Positions 8,601-15,963 of a stretch of 34,897 nt of DNA are shown in pieces. The position numbers and the translations under genes are program-made. Under the pieces are notes generated by a model. The model saw nothing but the letters and a program-made list of their open reading frames with translations. It was not told where the DNA came from and did not search any database. Position 1 is the first letter of the stretch; each line of letters opens with the position of its first letter. This stretch comes from Pyrinomonadaceae bacterium (lineage in GTDB: Bacteria; Acidobacteriota; Blastocatellia; Pyrinomonadales; Pyrinomonadaceae), in the NCBI GenBank assembly GCA_019694355.1, contig JAIBCB010000008.1, forward strand, positions 1 through 34,897. Direction: 5' to 3'.

Positions 8601-9425
8601 GCGGGCCTGAATACTCTTGTCGCGGATAAAACCGAAGACATTCCCGTGGAAGCTATTGCCGCCGCGTTTGGTCACGACGTTCACGATACCGCCTGTCGCA
8701 CGTCCGAATTCAGGCATATAGGAGTTCGTTGTCACCTGATATTCCTGAACCGCCTCCATCGAGACGGTCGTGCGAGCCGCATTGATGGAGTTGTCTGTAA
8801 AGTCCGCACCATCGACCTGCACGAGGGTCGAACGTCCGCGTTGGCCGCCGATATTCAACCCCGACGTTGGAGCCGGCCCGATCGGACGGCCGTTATCGCG
8901 ACCGACCGTCGAGATCGTCAAGGCAAAACCTGTCGCACTGCGTTCATTGATCGGAAGATTCTCGATGCGAACCTGTTCGATCGTATTTGCGACGGTCGTC
9001 CTCGTCGTTTCGAGGAGTTCGGCATCCGCTCCCGAGACCGTGACGACCGCGTCGGGCGTTCCGACCTCAAGCTTGACCGTCAAGTCCGCACTCTGACCTA
9101 CCGTAAGCTTGACGGGCGAGATGACGACCTTCTTGAAGCCTCCGGCTTCCGCGCTGATCTCATATTGTCCGGCAGGAAGGCCGATCAATTGATACGAACC
9201 GTCTGATTTGCTGACGGCCGTCCTGGTGACACCGGTCGCAAGCTGCTTGGCGGAGATCGTCGCACCGGCGACAACAGCTCCGTTCGGATCGACGACCGTT
9301 CCCGAAAGGTCGGCGGCCGTCGATTGAGCTTGTGAAAATGCCGCAGCTGCAAGCAGGAAAACTGCGAAAACGGCGACAAAAATACGTGCCGCCTTCTGAA
9401 AAATTCTGGACGGATATGGGGTCAT
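5649..9425 (-). CDS. Oar-type TonB-dependent outer-membrane receptor
   Basis: A 1258-residue outer-membrane receptor. Residues 1-33 form a signal peptide (VFAVFLLAAAAFSQAQS). About 38-122 is a carboxypeptidase-regulatory-like beta-sandwich (LSGTVVDPNGAVVAGATI, then DGSYQLIGLPAGQYEI). A TonB plug follows, with QEYQVTTNSYMPEFGRATGG and NVVTKRGGNSFHG. The rest is a long beta-barrel ending in phenylalanine. This architecture is the Oar/TonB_dep_Rec family that is greatly expanded in Acidobacteriota. Substrates are generally unknown; large glycans, peptides or protein export have been suggested for relatives. An AGGAGA ribosome-binding site sits 9 bases before the ATG. No SusD-like partner is adjacent, and a terminator follows. 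Confidence 0.9.
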   Translation of the reverse strand: MTPYPSRIFQKAARIFVAVFAVFLLAAAAFSQAQSTAADLSGTVVDPNGAVVAGATISAKQLATGVTRTAVSKSDGSYQLIGLPAGQYEISAEAGGFKKVVISPVKLTVGQSADLTVKLEVGTPDAVVTVSGADAELLETTRTTVANTIEQVRIENLPINERSATGFALTISTVGRDNGRPIGPAPTSGLNIGGQRGRSTLVQVDGADFTDNSINAARTTVSMEAVQEYQVTTNSYMPEFGRATGGIVNVVTKRGGNSFHGNVFGFIRDKSIQARNAFAPIIDGDPNKKPAYTRTQYGGTFGGPIARDRSFFFLSIERRSRHESGFFTGDIVGGATSSVMIGAPYLPVAQTFNGLTPAQAAFIQATLSTSPSQAIAYAQLASTGTQTALNGTSTLINFLPGLGVPQGSVIGPRFILSGTPIPLTRNTSGQFVAYRPLNLLQRVFPVSEGSIFTSARFDQVLTNNHNLSVRLGYNPGTLTGIQDESQNQTMGQNDYSRTGIQKIKDFSFGASLTSVLPRNLLNEFYVNFGRRDAKFDSAVPSIAHQIAGTGFVGSNPFSPVDRRENRIQVRDNITWAAKDHTVKFGVDLGTVYGTAKFELNFPGLFNFGSQACSTLITGCTGPAFTPIQTYGLGFPSAFLQGFGDPNSSLSNKPLAFFGQDTWRVRRNLTFNYGLRYDLELTKEYAPTGFRDPLTGINLTAADVQVAQDALNVTQGFPVDKNNWAPRFGFAWDIWGSGKTVVRGALGIFYDHPLLAVAFNSNIGDGSQQQQATLLPIGGPSPTGLFNAFQVFQGTVCGVQGSNPAICGAAVTPGVASSAQYLYGYQRFNPGTFTGFGPILPFTLNVSKDFQYPEAVQANLSVEHMIGKNMSLSASYIMVNAHHLGHPQDVNTVNTDNMRENFRRFAVNNPAFPGCTSATPNAPACFPRSLSMAAFFPMPTASNALFTVVIPGLIAINNTTGERFVSPIAADYFRRLGPNYFFVASVTGGLVNKAIFDAQLAGTVRAPGPINPYADVNAQMSDGNSSYNALNIEMKKRFSTGMQFYASYTWSHSIDDSSDLQTLLKPQDNTNFRAERSDSLFDQRHRLVFSGVFSTPDNWKSQGGWKRFMHGFTFSPIFEFSSGRPFNIIAPGDSNGDFQSTNERPTVRSDGSLCATAVDANCLQGVFPANGNLGRNMGITHNYMSFDARITRRIRFNERFNIELIAEGFNLFNRFNEAAANPFYTAVNAFNQKKGGKYYSSPTAAYDPRQFQFGLKLNF

Positions 9426-9757
9426 TTGAGCGTGTCTCCTTATGTACCTCAGAAATTTTTGTGCTTCAAACCTGTTTGGGATGCCGTTTTCAGCAGGCCT
9501 TTCGCGGCTGCACCATAAAGAAATGGCCGGGTAGCGTGAGTCCCCAAGATCACCTTCAGATTATCGGGAACAGATCTGCTGCAACAGTTTTGAAAAGAAA
9601 AGATTAACTTCCGAAGTTTTACTCTATATGAGGAATTTAAGCAAGTAAAAACCTCCGGTTTTGGCATATCTTTAGAAAACAAAATTTCAGGCTTACCAGA
9701 AGCGTCGGCGCGCCGTACAATAAGTTCGGAATTTAGGCACCCACGCCGACCCAAGTT
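9426..9757. promoter_or_regulatory. 332-base divergent intergenic region (receptor / MBL hydrolase)
   Basis: This stretch separates two divergent genes and must hold both promoters. I see no RNA gene or riboswitch signature that I can defend. It contains the near-palindrome CAAACCTGTTTG (9466-9477), 40 bases upstream of the receptor start, and a long AT-rich middle part (about 9590-9690). Confidence 0.4.
9693..9721 (+). promoter_or_regulatory. candidate promoter of the MBL hydrolase gene
   Basis: TTACCA (9693-9698) and TACAAT (9716-9721) are 17 bases apart. The -10 box is one base from consensus and the -35 is a weak match. It would give a leader of roughly 30 bases before the ATG at 9758. 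Based on motif and spacing only. Confidence 0.35.
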
Positions 9758-10714
9758 ATGCGAATTATTCCGATCTCGATCCCAACGCCATTCTATGTCG
9801 GCGACGTCAATGTTTATTTGATCCGCGAAGACCCGATCACACTTATTGACGTCGGTCCAAAGACCGCAGAGGCCGAAAAGGCCCTGTCCGAGGGCCTTGG
9901 TCGTGAAGGGCTGTCTTTCAAAGACATTCGCCGGATCGTCCTTACACATTCGCACGAAGATCATTGCGGCCTTGCAAAGAAAGTTCGGGACCAGGCTCTA
10001 AATGCTGAGATATTTGTGCACGAATGGGAAACCGGCCATCTTTTTGGACGACTCGCTCAGGACGAGCATCGCGAACTTCTGCTTCGCGGGGGAGTTCCCG
10101 CTGCCGTCTTCGACAAAATGCAGGGGCTTTATGAAGAGATCAGCCTTTTGACCGACTCTCTTGGCGAAAGTGAATATCAGCCCCTCCGCGACGAGATGGA
10201 GCTTGAGTTTGAAGGCGGTGCACTCACCGTCCTGCACACGCCCGGCCATACGCCCGGTTCGTGCTCGTTTCACCGTGCGGCCGATAGAACGATCATTTGC
10301 GGGGATTGCGTCCTGAAACGTATCACACCAAATCCGATGCTTGCACCTGACCCGCATGACCGAACAAAGCGTTTTCCTGCGCTGGCCGAATATCTGGTCT
10401 CGCTCGCCCGCATACGTTCGCTTTCGCCGACGCTTGCCTATGGCGGCCACGGCGAACCGATCCGCGACTACGACGAGATATTTCATCGATACGTACGCTC
10501 GATCGATGAGCGGCAAAAAAAGGTGATCGATCTTACCGGAAGCGGTTCGACGGCATTTGACCTCGCACGTCGGCTTTTCCCCGACTCCTTCGGGCACGGT
10601 GTTCATGGCTTTTTGGCCATCTCGGAGGCGATCGCACATCTCGATTATGCACATGCGAACGGCCGCGTCGTGCTCGAGACCAATGGCGGCGTCGAATCAT
10701 ACCGCGCCGCATAA
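9758..10714 (+). CDS. MBL-fold metallo-hydrolase with C-terminal winged helix (LACTB2-like)
   Basis: A 318-residue metallo-beta-lactamase-fold hydrolase. The metal-binding motif is HSHEDH (64-69), followed by His164 in HTPGHTPGS, Asp183 in CGDC and His231 in YGGHGEPI, a complete binuclear site. The C-terminal part (about 264-304, with FDLARRLFPDSF and HGFLAISEAIAHL) matches the winged-helix domain found in LACTB2-like and glyoxalase-II-like proteins. The substrate is unknown: a thioester, phosphodiester or RNA hydrolase is possible. A second, degraded copy of its C-terminal domain lies downstream at 12483-12650. No signal peptide, so cytoplasmic. Confidence 0.88.
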   Translation: MRIIPISIPTPFYVGDVNVYLIREDPITLIDVGPKTAEAEKALSEGLGREGLSFKDIRRIVLTHSHEDHCGLAKKVRDQALNAEIFVHEWETGHLFGRLAQDEHRELLLRGGVPAAVFDKMQGLYEEISLLTDSLGESEYQPLRDEMELEFEGGALTVLHTPGHTPGSCSFHRAADRTIICGDCVLKRITPNPMLAPDPHDRTKRFPALAEYLVSLARIRSLSPTLAYGGHGEPIRDYDEIFHRYVRSIDERQKKVIDLTGSGSTAFDLARRLFPDSFGHGVHGFLAISEAIAHLDYAHANGRVVLETNGGVESYRAA

Positions 10715-10793
10715 GACTTTCTGCCAATAAACAACCTTTGTACCGACATATTGCATCTTTTCTGTATTTAGCCCGACCCTGTTAGGAGAATCT

Positions 10794-12479
10794 ATGAAAC
10801 TTACGGCAATCGTCGCACTCATCCTACTGATCCTCGGCCAGACGTTCGCACAAACGCAGTTCTCACCCGATATCAAGCGCGTTGCCGTTTTCAAGAATGG
10901 TTACGCGTTCACTTTTCGCGAGGCTGAGACCACGACTGCCAATGGTTGGGCATTCACAGACAAAGCGCCTATCGGTGTCCTGGGTACGATATGGGGCTAT
11001 TCGAGAACGCCGAACGTTCGCGTTGTAGAACTCCGCACTACCGAGACGGAAAGCGAGAAGCAGGAGCGTGTTGCGAATATGCTCGATTTCCTCCTTGCCA
11101 ACTCGGGCTCACGGATCAGGGTAGATATGGAGTCTGCCGGCCCAAAGACACGGACATTTGAAGGTACATACGAGATCGTCTACCAACTTCGCCGCGAGAC
11201 GGTTGGATCTCCGGCCGGACGCGATGCGCCGCTGGTCGAGAATTTGAACAGCATCAACGGAGTCTCGATCGCCGTTAAGACCGACACAGGTACTGTGATA
11301 TTCCCGGTCAGCCGGATCGAGGCGGCCGAGCTTCTTGGAACGCCGCTGTGGACGCGGTCAAAACGCACAAGAACACTCTCGCTCGGCATCCGAACCGAAG
11401 GGACCGCTCCCTCGCAGAAGATCAACCTTGGCATTGCCGCCCTCGAACGAGGAATACGCTGGATCCCGGCATACCGCGTCGAAGTTAAGGGTTCCCCGAT
11501 CAAGGAAGCAAAGCTTGAGCTCGAAGCAAACCTCATAAACGAGCTCGCCGACCTGAACGGCACCGAGGTGAATTTCGTTGTCGGTGTGCCTCATTTTCTT
11601 TTCCAGAGTGTGATGTCGCCATTATCGATCAATTCGGCATTTGCGGGAGTCTCCGGTTACTTCAGGGAGTCTCGGGACGGAAGCTATTCGAACGCGTTGA
11701 TGACCCAGACCGTAATGCAGGCGGATGCGGCGTATCCGAGAGACGACGAGGCACGGTCGCCGACACTTCCCATGGACGAGAAACTCAATTCATTTTCCGC
11801 GGAACAGCTCTATCTCTATCGAGCAAACTCGGTCACGCTGAAGAAGAACGAGCACTCAAGCCTACGGCTCTTTTCATTGACCGTCCCCTGCACCGAGGTC
11901 TTTGAGTGGACGATCAGCGATGGGTCCTCGACTGCCCAGAAATATATGCAGAACGGAACTAGCAACTTCGGAGCTCCGCTTCAGATCGTTGATCTTTCCG
12001 ACAAGATCTGGTTCGCCCTTCGCCTAAAGAACACGACGGAAATGCCGTGGACGACCGCGCCCGCGATTACCTTCCGTGATTGGAAGCCGATAGGCCAGGA
12101 CATGCTAACCTTCACGCCGATCGATCAAGAAAATATCCTGCGTGTCACACCCGCGACCGAGGTCATCGGCGACCATAACCTCGAAGAGGTTTCACGTGAA
12201 CGAGTCCAGCTTCAATATTCCGGCGGTAACTATGCGTTCGACCTTGTTACGCTCCATGGAACCTTGAACCTAAAAAACCTTCGCAAAGACCCGGTCGAAA
12301 TGGTCATCACCCGAGATCTGGTCGGCGAGATACTATCGGCAACCGATTCCGGCAGCATCAAACGCAAGGGCCTCAACCTCCAGATGGTAAATCCGAACTC
12401 CGTCGTGAAATGGTCCTTGACGCTTCCTCCCGGAGAAAAACAGGTCACTTATGATTACAAGGTCTATATCCGTCGGTGA
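10794..12479 (+). CDS. secreted DUF4139-family protein
   Basis: A 561-residue protein with a clear signal peptide (MKLTAIVALILLILGQTFAQ) and a strong AGGAGA ribosome-binding site. The body resembles DUF4139 proteins (the mucoidy-inhibitor-A-like group): an N-terminal beta region with IKRVAVFKNGYAF, then RGIRWIPAYRVEV, and a long beta-rich C-terminal half ending WSLTLPPGEKQVTYDYKVYIRR. The tail closely fits the DUF4139 ending where a beta-sandwich closes with W.l.L.pge...y.Y.v. It is probably periplasmic or surface-associated; no biochemical role is known to me. Its TGA is followed without a frame change by a fragment of an MBL winged-helix domain. Confidence 0.75.
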   Translation: MKLTAIVALILLILGQTFAQTQFSPDIKRVAVFKNGYAFTFREAETTTANGWAFTDKAPIGVLGTIWGYSRTPNVRVVELRTTETESEKQERVANMLDFLLANSGSRIRVDMESAGPKTRTFEGTYEIVYQLRRETVGSPAGRDAPLVENLNSINGVSIAVKTDTGTVIFPVSRIEAAELLGTPLWTRSKRTRTLSLGIRTEGTAPSQKINLGIAALERGIRWIPAYRVEVKGSPIKEAKLELEANLINELADLNGTEVNFVVGVPHFLFQSVMSPLSINSAFAGVSGYFRESRDGSYSNALMTQTVMQADAAYPRDDEARSPTLPMDEKLNSFSAEQLYLYRANSVTLKKNEHSSLRLFSLTVPCTEVFEWTISDGSSTAQKYMQNGTSNFGAPLQIVDLSDKIWFALRLKNTTEMPWTTAPAITFRDWKPIGQDMLTFTPIDQENILRVTPATEVIGDHNLEEVSRERVQLQYSGGNYAFDLVTLHGTLNLKNLRKDPVEMVITRDLVGEILSATDSGSIKRKGLNLQMVNPNSVVKWSLTLPPGEKQVTYDYKVYIRR

Positions 12480-12482
12480 CGC

Positions 12483-12650
12483 AACGGCTTGACCGCGTTC
12501 GATGTCGCAAGACGGCTTTTCCCCGACTCCTTCTGGCACGGTGTTCATCGGTTTCTGGCAATATCCGAAGCGATAGCGCATCACGCTCACGGAAGCGACC
12601 GCCTTTCCGTCGAGTTGAGTTCGGGCGTGGAGACCTACAAACCTGCGTGA
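12483..12650 (+). pseudogene. remnant of a second MBL hydrolase C-terminal winged-helix domain
   Basis: Directly after the DUF4139 stop, and in the same frame, 55 codons read NGLTAFDVARRLFPDSFW, then HGVHRFLAISEAIAHH, and so on to SSGVETYKPA and a stop. This aligns along its length with the last 55 or so residues of the MBL hydrolase at 9758-10714 (FDLARRLFPDSF, HGVHGFLAISEAIAHL, GGVESYRAA). Nucleotide identity is also high: one 21-base run and one 14-base run are identical. There is no start codon, MBL core or metal site, so this is a broken duplicate, with the DUF4139 gene lying between the two copies. Confidence 0.85.
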
Positions 12651-12783
12651 GTGCCCTTCGCGAAAATGAGCACTGCTCGTATTTTGATGATCGAAGCAGC
12701 TAAGTTGCTTATAACCTGAATTCGCCAAAATACTGATTTCGGTTTCACGTGCGCATTGGTCGGAATGCTATATTCAAGGGTGT

Positions 12784-13830
12784 ATGAAGTATTCAGTCTT
12801 GTTATTCGTTTCTATTCTTGTCCTTAGCGTCGATTTCGCAGCTCAGAACGCCTCCCTAAAGGTCGAGGGCGAAAAACATCTCGCGAACATCAAACAGCTG
12901 ACGTTCGGAGGTGAAAATGCGGAAGCTTACTTCTCTTCTGACGGCAAACGCCTGATCTTTCAGTCAAAACGCGACGAACATAAATGCGATCAGATCTATA
13001 CGATGAATATCGATGGATCGAACGTAAAACAGGTCTCGGACGGCGAAGGCCGTACAACGTGTTCGTATTTCTTCAAGGGCGGAAAGAAGATCCTTTACGC
13101 ATCCACGCGTGGAGGTTCAAAGGATTGCCCGCCAAACCCTGACTTCTCGAAGGGCTACGTTTGGGCCGTCTATCCTGACTACGACATTTACACCGCGAAT
13201 GCCGATGGCAGCGGCCTCAAAAAGCTGACCGATACGCCCGGCTACGACGCCGAAGCAACTATCAGCCCGAACGGCAAGAAGATCGTCTTTACGTCCGAGC
13301 GCGACGGCGACCTCGAGCTTTACTCGATGGACACCAACGGCAAGAACGTGAAACGTCTGACGAATGAGCCGGGCTACGACGGCGGCGCATTCTTTTCGCC
13401 TGACAGCAAGATGATCGTTTATCGCGGCTCGCATCCGACTGATCCGAAGCTTATCCAACGCGACAAGGATTATTTGAAAGAACACTTGATCGTGCCGATG
13501 GTCTTTGAGGTCTGGGTAATGAATGCGGACGGCTCGAACAAACGCCAGGTAACAAACCTTGGAGTTGCAAGTTTTGCCCCGTATTTCACGCCGGACGGAA
13601 AGCGTATCATCTTCTGCACGAACTACTTCGCGACCGATCCGAAGAAGCGAAATTTTGATCTCGCGGTGATCAACATCGACGGAACCGGCCTGGAACGCGT
13701 CACTTTCAATGATTCTTTCGACGGCTTCCCGATGTTCTCGCCCGACGGCAAGAAGCTCGTCTTCGGTTCGAATCGAAATGCGGCTCATACCGGCGATACC
13801 AACGTGTTCATTGCTGACTGGGTCGATTAG
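12784..13830 (+). CDS. secreted TolB-like WD40/PD40 beta-propeller protein
   Basis: A 348-residue exported protein: signal peptide MKYSVLLFVSILVLSVDFAAQ, then repeated PD40 blades. Each has the (F/I)SPDGKK(I/L)(V/I)F.S.R motif followed by .I(Y/W).(M/A)NADGS....R(L/V)T. At least five blades can be seen (for example SSDGKRLIFQSKRD, SPNGKKIVFTSERDGD, TPDGKRIIFCTNY, SPDGKKLVFGSNRN). TolB-like propellers act as periplasmic interaction platforms. No TolB N-terminal domain and no peptidase domain are present, so a TolB function is not implied. It ends 7 bases before dapF. Confidence 0.85.
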   Translation: MKYSVLLFVSILVLSVDFAAQNASLKVEGEKHLANIKQLTFGGENAEAYFSSDGKRLIFQSKRDEHKCDQIYTMNIDGSNVKQVSDGEGRTTCSYFFKGGKKILYASTRGGSKDCPPNPDFSKGYVWAVYPDYDIYTANADGSGLKKLTDTPGYDAEATISPNGKKIVFTSERDGDLELYSMDTNGKNVKRLTNEPGYDGGAFFSPDSKMIVYRGSHPTDPKLIQRDKDYLKEHLIVPMVFEVWVMNADGSNKRQVTNLGVASFAPYFTPDGKRIIFCTNYFATDPKKRNFDLAVINIDGTGLERVTFNDSFDGFPMFSPDGKKLVFGSNRNAAHTGDTNVFIADWVD

Positions 13831-13837
13831 TTGAAGG

Positions 13838-14719
13838 ATGTCAGATATCCCGTTTACCAAATTTCACGGCTTTAAGAATGATTACATCGTTCTTGAACGA
13901 ACTCCTGCGATCGGGAAAGATACGTCGCAATTCGTACGGGCGATATGCGACCGTCACACCGGAGCCGGTGCCGACGGCGTCGCCCTTTTGTCGAAACTTG
14001 ACGGCGATATTGCGGATTATGATTGCGAGATCATAAATCCGGACGGCTCGATCGCAACGTTTTCGGGCAACGGCACTCGTTGCGCCGCGGCACATTTGGT
14101 CAAGGCCGGCAGATCGACGGGCGAAGGCCTTCGGCTTCGAACGAGGTCGGGGATCAAGAGCTTTGTCCTCTTGAAGAACGACAACGATGTGATCTTTGAC
14201 TTTGCTTCCGAGATCGGCAGACCGAAATTTTCCAGCAGCGAGATCCCGATCATCACTGCCAGGGAAGTTGACGCCGTCGTCAATGAGCCGATCCTGGTCG
14301 GCGATTCGACGCTAACGATCTCGGCCGTCAACGTCGGCAATCCGGTCGCTTGTATGTTCGTGCCGGATTTCGAACTCGATTGGCGTGCCATAGGGCCGCG
14401 GATCGAGAGTCACGAGCGTTTCCCGAGTCGGGTGAACATGGTCTTTGTCCGAATTATTGATCGTCAGAACATCGAGATCCGCATTTGGGAACGCGGCGCC
14501 GGAGAAACATCTGCCTCCGGCACGTGTTCCGTCGGAGCCGCCGTTTTGTCCGCTCTTCAGCTCAAGACCGAACGGAAGGTCGATGTCCATTCACCCGGCG
14601 GTATTACTAAGGTGGATTGGCGCACGACGGACGATGAGATCGTCATCACCGGAAACGCCGAATTCGTTTACTCAGGGCTTTGGCCGGCCGCTGCTAGCCT
14701 TAGTGCACGGAAATCTTGA
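13838..14719 (+). CDS. dapF: diaminopimelate epimerase family protein with both catalytic Cys replaced by Ser
   Basis: A 293-residue DapF-fold protein. Family landmarks: FHGFKNDYIVLE at the start, GADGVALL near 45, NPDGSIATFSGNGTRC (67-82), RIESHERFPSRVNMVFV, and ERGAGETSASGTC (218-230). DapF converts LL- to meso-diaminopimelate for lysine and peptidoglycan, using two cysteines: the Cys of CGNG and the Cys of ACG(S/T)G. Here those positions are Ser76 (SGNG) and Ser227 (ASGTC). The usual GNPH is GNPV, and HGLGND is HGFKND. The fold assignment is strong, but classical epimerase activity is doubtful. It may be a lineage-specific DapF variant or a related isomerase. Confidence 0.8.
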   Translation: MSDIPFTKFHGFKNDYIVLERTPAIGKDTSQFVRAICDRHTGAGADGVALLSKLDGDIADYDCEIINPDGSIATFSGNGTRCAAAHLVKAGRSTGEGLRLRTRSGIKSFVLLKNDNDVIFDFASEIGRPKFSSSEIPIITAREVDAVVNEPILVGDSTLTISAVNVGNPVACMFVPDFELDWRAIGPRIESHERFPSRVNMVFVRIIDRQNIEIRIWERGAGETSASGTCSVGAAVLSALQLKTERKVDVHSPGGITKVDWRTTDDEIVITGNAEFVYSGLWPAAASLSARKS

Positions 14720-14744
14720 CTTATCGCCGAACGCGATAGATACT
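14716..14744 (+). promoter_or_regulatory. candidate promoter for the peptidoglycan-binding protein gene
   Basis: TTGACT (14716-14721, overlapping the dapF stop) and GATACT (14739-14744) are 17 bases apart, about 45 bases before the ATG at 14789. The -35 is five of six and the -10 four of six to the general sigma-70 consensus. Confidence 0.4.
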
Positions 14745-14788
14745 TTTCTCGCATCACCCGATCTCAAAAAAAGGCAGAATTACAAAGT

Positions 14789-15460
14789 ATGAAAAAAATT
14801 GGTTTGCTACTGTCCGTCTTCCTGCTGTTCGCCATTGGCATTTCGGCTCAAGAAACCGGAACTTCCACCGCTGCTGCTTCCACGGCCAAAACCACTAAAT
14901 CGAAGCCGCGTGGCCCTGTCTTTAGGCCGACGGCCGCACAGGTAAAAAGCGGCCAACAGCTGCTGATCGACGCAAAACTGCTGACCGGCGAAGCTACCGG
15001 AAAATATACGAACGAGACTCGCGAGGCGATCCGCAGCTATCAGAAGGCGAACGGCCTCGACGTGAACGGAAAGTTCGACAAAGCGACGCTTGAGAAGATG
15101 AACATTCCGCTGACCGATCATCAGCTCGGAAAAGCGACCGAAAAGAAAGCCGATGACGCCGCCCCGTCTCACGATGGCCACAAACGCCCGGCTCCTTTCC
15201 GTGCAAACGCCGATCAGATCAAGGCCGCACAGAAGATCCTGCAAGACCAAAAGCTCTTCACCGGCGAGATCGACGGCAAGTTCAGCGATGCATTCCGCAA
15301 CGCGCTCGGTGAATATAAAAAGGCGAACGGCCTGGGCGAATCAAAAACGCTGAATGCCGCAACTCTCGAAAAGATGGGCATCGCCCTTACCGACGAACAA
15401 AAGGCGAACGTCGAAGCGATGAAAGCCTATAACGAATCAAAAGATTCGAAGAAGGACTAG
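14789..15460 (+). CDS. secreted protein with two peptidoglycan-binding-like domains
   Basis: A 223-residue exported protein. The signal peptide is MKKIGLLLSVFLLFAIGISAQ, followed by a Thr/Ala/Lys linker. Two repeats of a PG_binding_1-like helical domain follow, at about 47-110 (AAQVKSGQQLLIDAKLLTGE, then AIRSYQKANGLDVNGKFDKATLEKM) and about 142-205 (ADQIKAAQKILQDQKLFTGEIDGKFSD, then EYKKANGL and ATLEKM). The domain usually holds enzymes to the cell wall; here no catalytic domain is attached. It ends in a charged EAMKAYNESKDSKKD tail. It follows dapF in the same direction. Confidence 0.82.
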   Translation: MKKIGLLLSVFLLFAIGISAQETGTSTAAASTAKTTKSKPRGPVFRPTAAQVKSGQQLLIDAKLLTGEATGKYTNETREAIRSYQKANGLDVNGKFDKATLEKMNIPLTDHQLGKATEKKADDAAPSHDGHKRPAPFRANADQIKAAQKILQDQKLFTGEIDGKFSDAFRNALGEYKKANGLGESKTLNAATLEKMGIALTDEQKANVEAMKAYNESKDSKKD

Positions 15461-15480
15461 GCCTGCGAGGAACAAGTATT

Positions 15481-15912
15481 ATGAAGCGTCTGCTATTTGG
15501 GATCACGATCATTCTCCTTCTGGCAGGCGCTTCGTTTGCGCAAGAGTCGAACGCCGAGACAGCGATCCGCAAGGTTATGGATGCCCAGGCGGCCGCTTGG
15601 AACAAGGGCGATATCGAGGGCTATATGAGAGGCTATTGGGTCTCCGACAAGCTCACTTTTGTTTCTGGTGACACGGTCACACGAGGATGGCAGGCCACGC
15701 TCGACCGCTACAAAAAAGGCTACGACACGCGCGAGAAAATGGGCACGCTCACCTTTTCCGACCTTGAGATCACGATCCTTTCAAAGGATGCGGCCATCGT
15801 TCTCGGATCGTGGCATCTGCAGCGTGCCAAGGATGCACCTCACGGCAAATTCACGCTTGTCTTTAGAAAATTGAAGGAAGGCTGGCGTATAACGCTCGAC
15901 CACACAAGCTAA
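15481..15912 (+). CDS. secreted DUF4440/SnoaL-like (NTF2-fold) protein
   Basis: A 143-residue protein with signal peptide MKRLLFGITIILLLAGASFAQ and a GAGGAA ribosome-binding site. The mature part has the NTF2-like pattern of DUF4440: helix AIRKVMDAQAAAWNKGDIEGYM, then WVSDKLTFVSGDTVTRGWQATLDRY, then strands ending GKFTLVFRKLKEGWRITLDHTS. The family includes ketosteroid-isomerase-like proteins and many with no known reaction, so only the fold can be claimed. A terminator candidate follows the stop. Confidence 0.82.
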   Translation: MKRLLFGITIILLLAGASFAQESNAETAIRKVMDAQAAAWNKGDIEGYMRGYWVSDKLTFVSGDTVTRGWQATLDRYKKGYDTREKMGTLTFSDLEITILSKDAAIVLGSWHLQRAKDAPHGKFTLVFRKLKEGWRITLDHTS

Positions 15913-15913
15913 A

Positions 15914-15937
15914 GCAGCGCCTCGGCGGTGCATTTTT
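15914..15937 (+). terminator. rho-independent terminator candidate
   Basis: A stem of GCA.CGC paired with GCG.TGC (one G-G mismatch) around a CTCG tetraloop, followed by ATTTTT. It lies directly after the NTF2-like gene and before the heptosyltransferase gene. Confidence 0.5.
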
Positions 15938-15963
15938 CACCCTTTCGAATTACGATATAACTC

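Noticed and set aside
9426..9600. Possible riboswitch upstream of the TonB receptor gene.
   Set aside because: I looked for cobalamin, TPP, SAM and c-di-GMP core motifs on the minus strand; a GAAAGGC-like stretch is present, but the rest of no known aptamer could be fitted.
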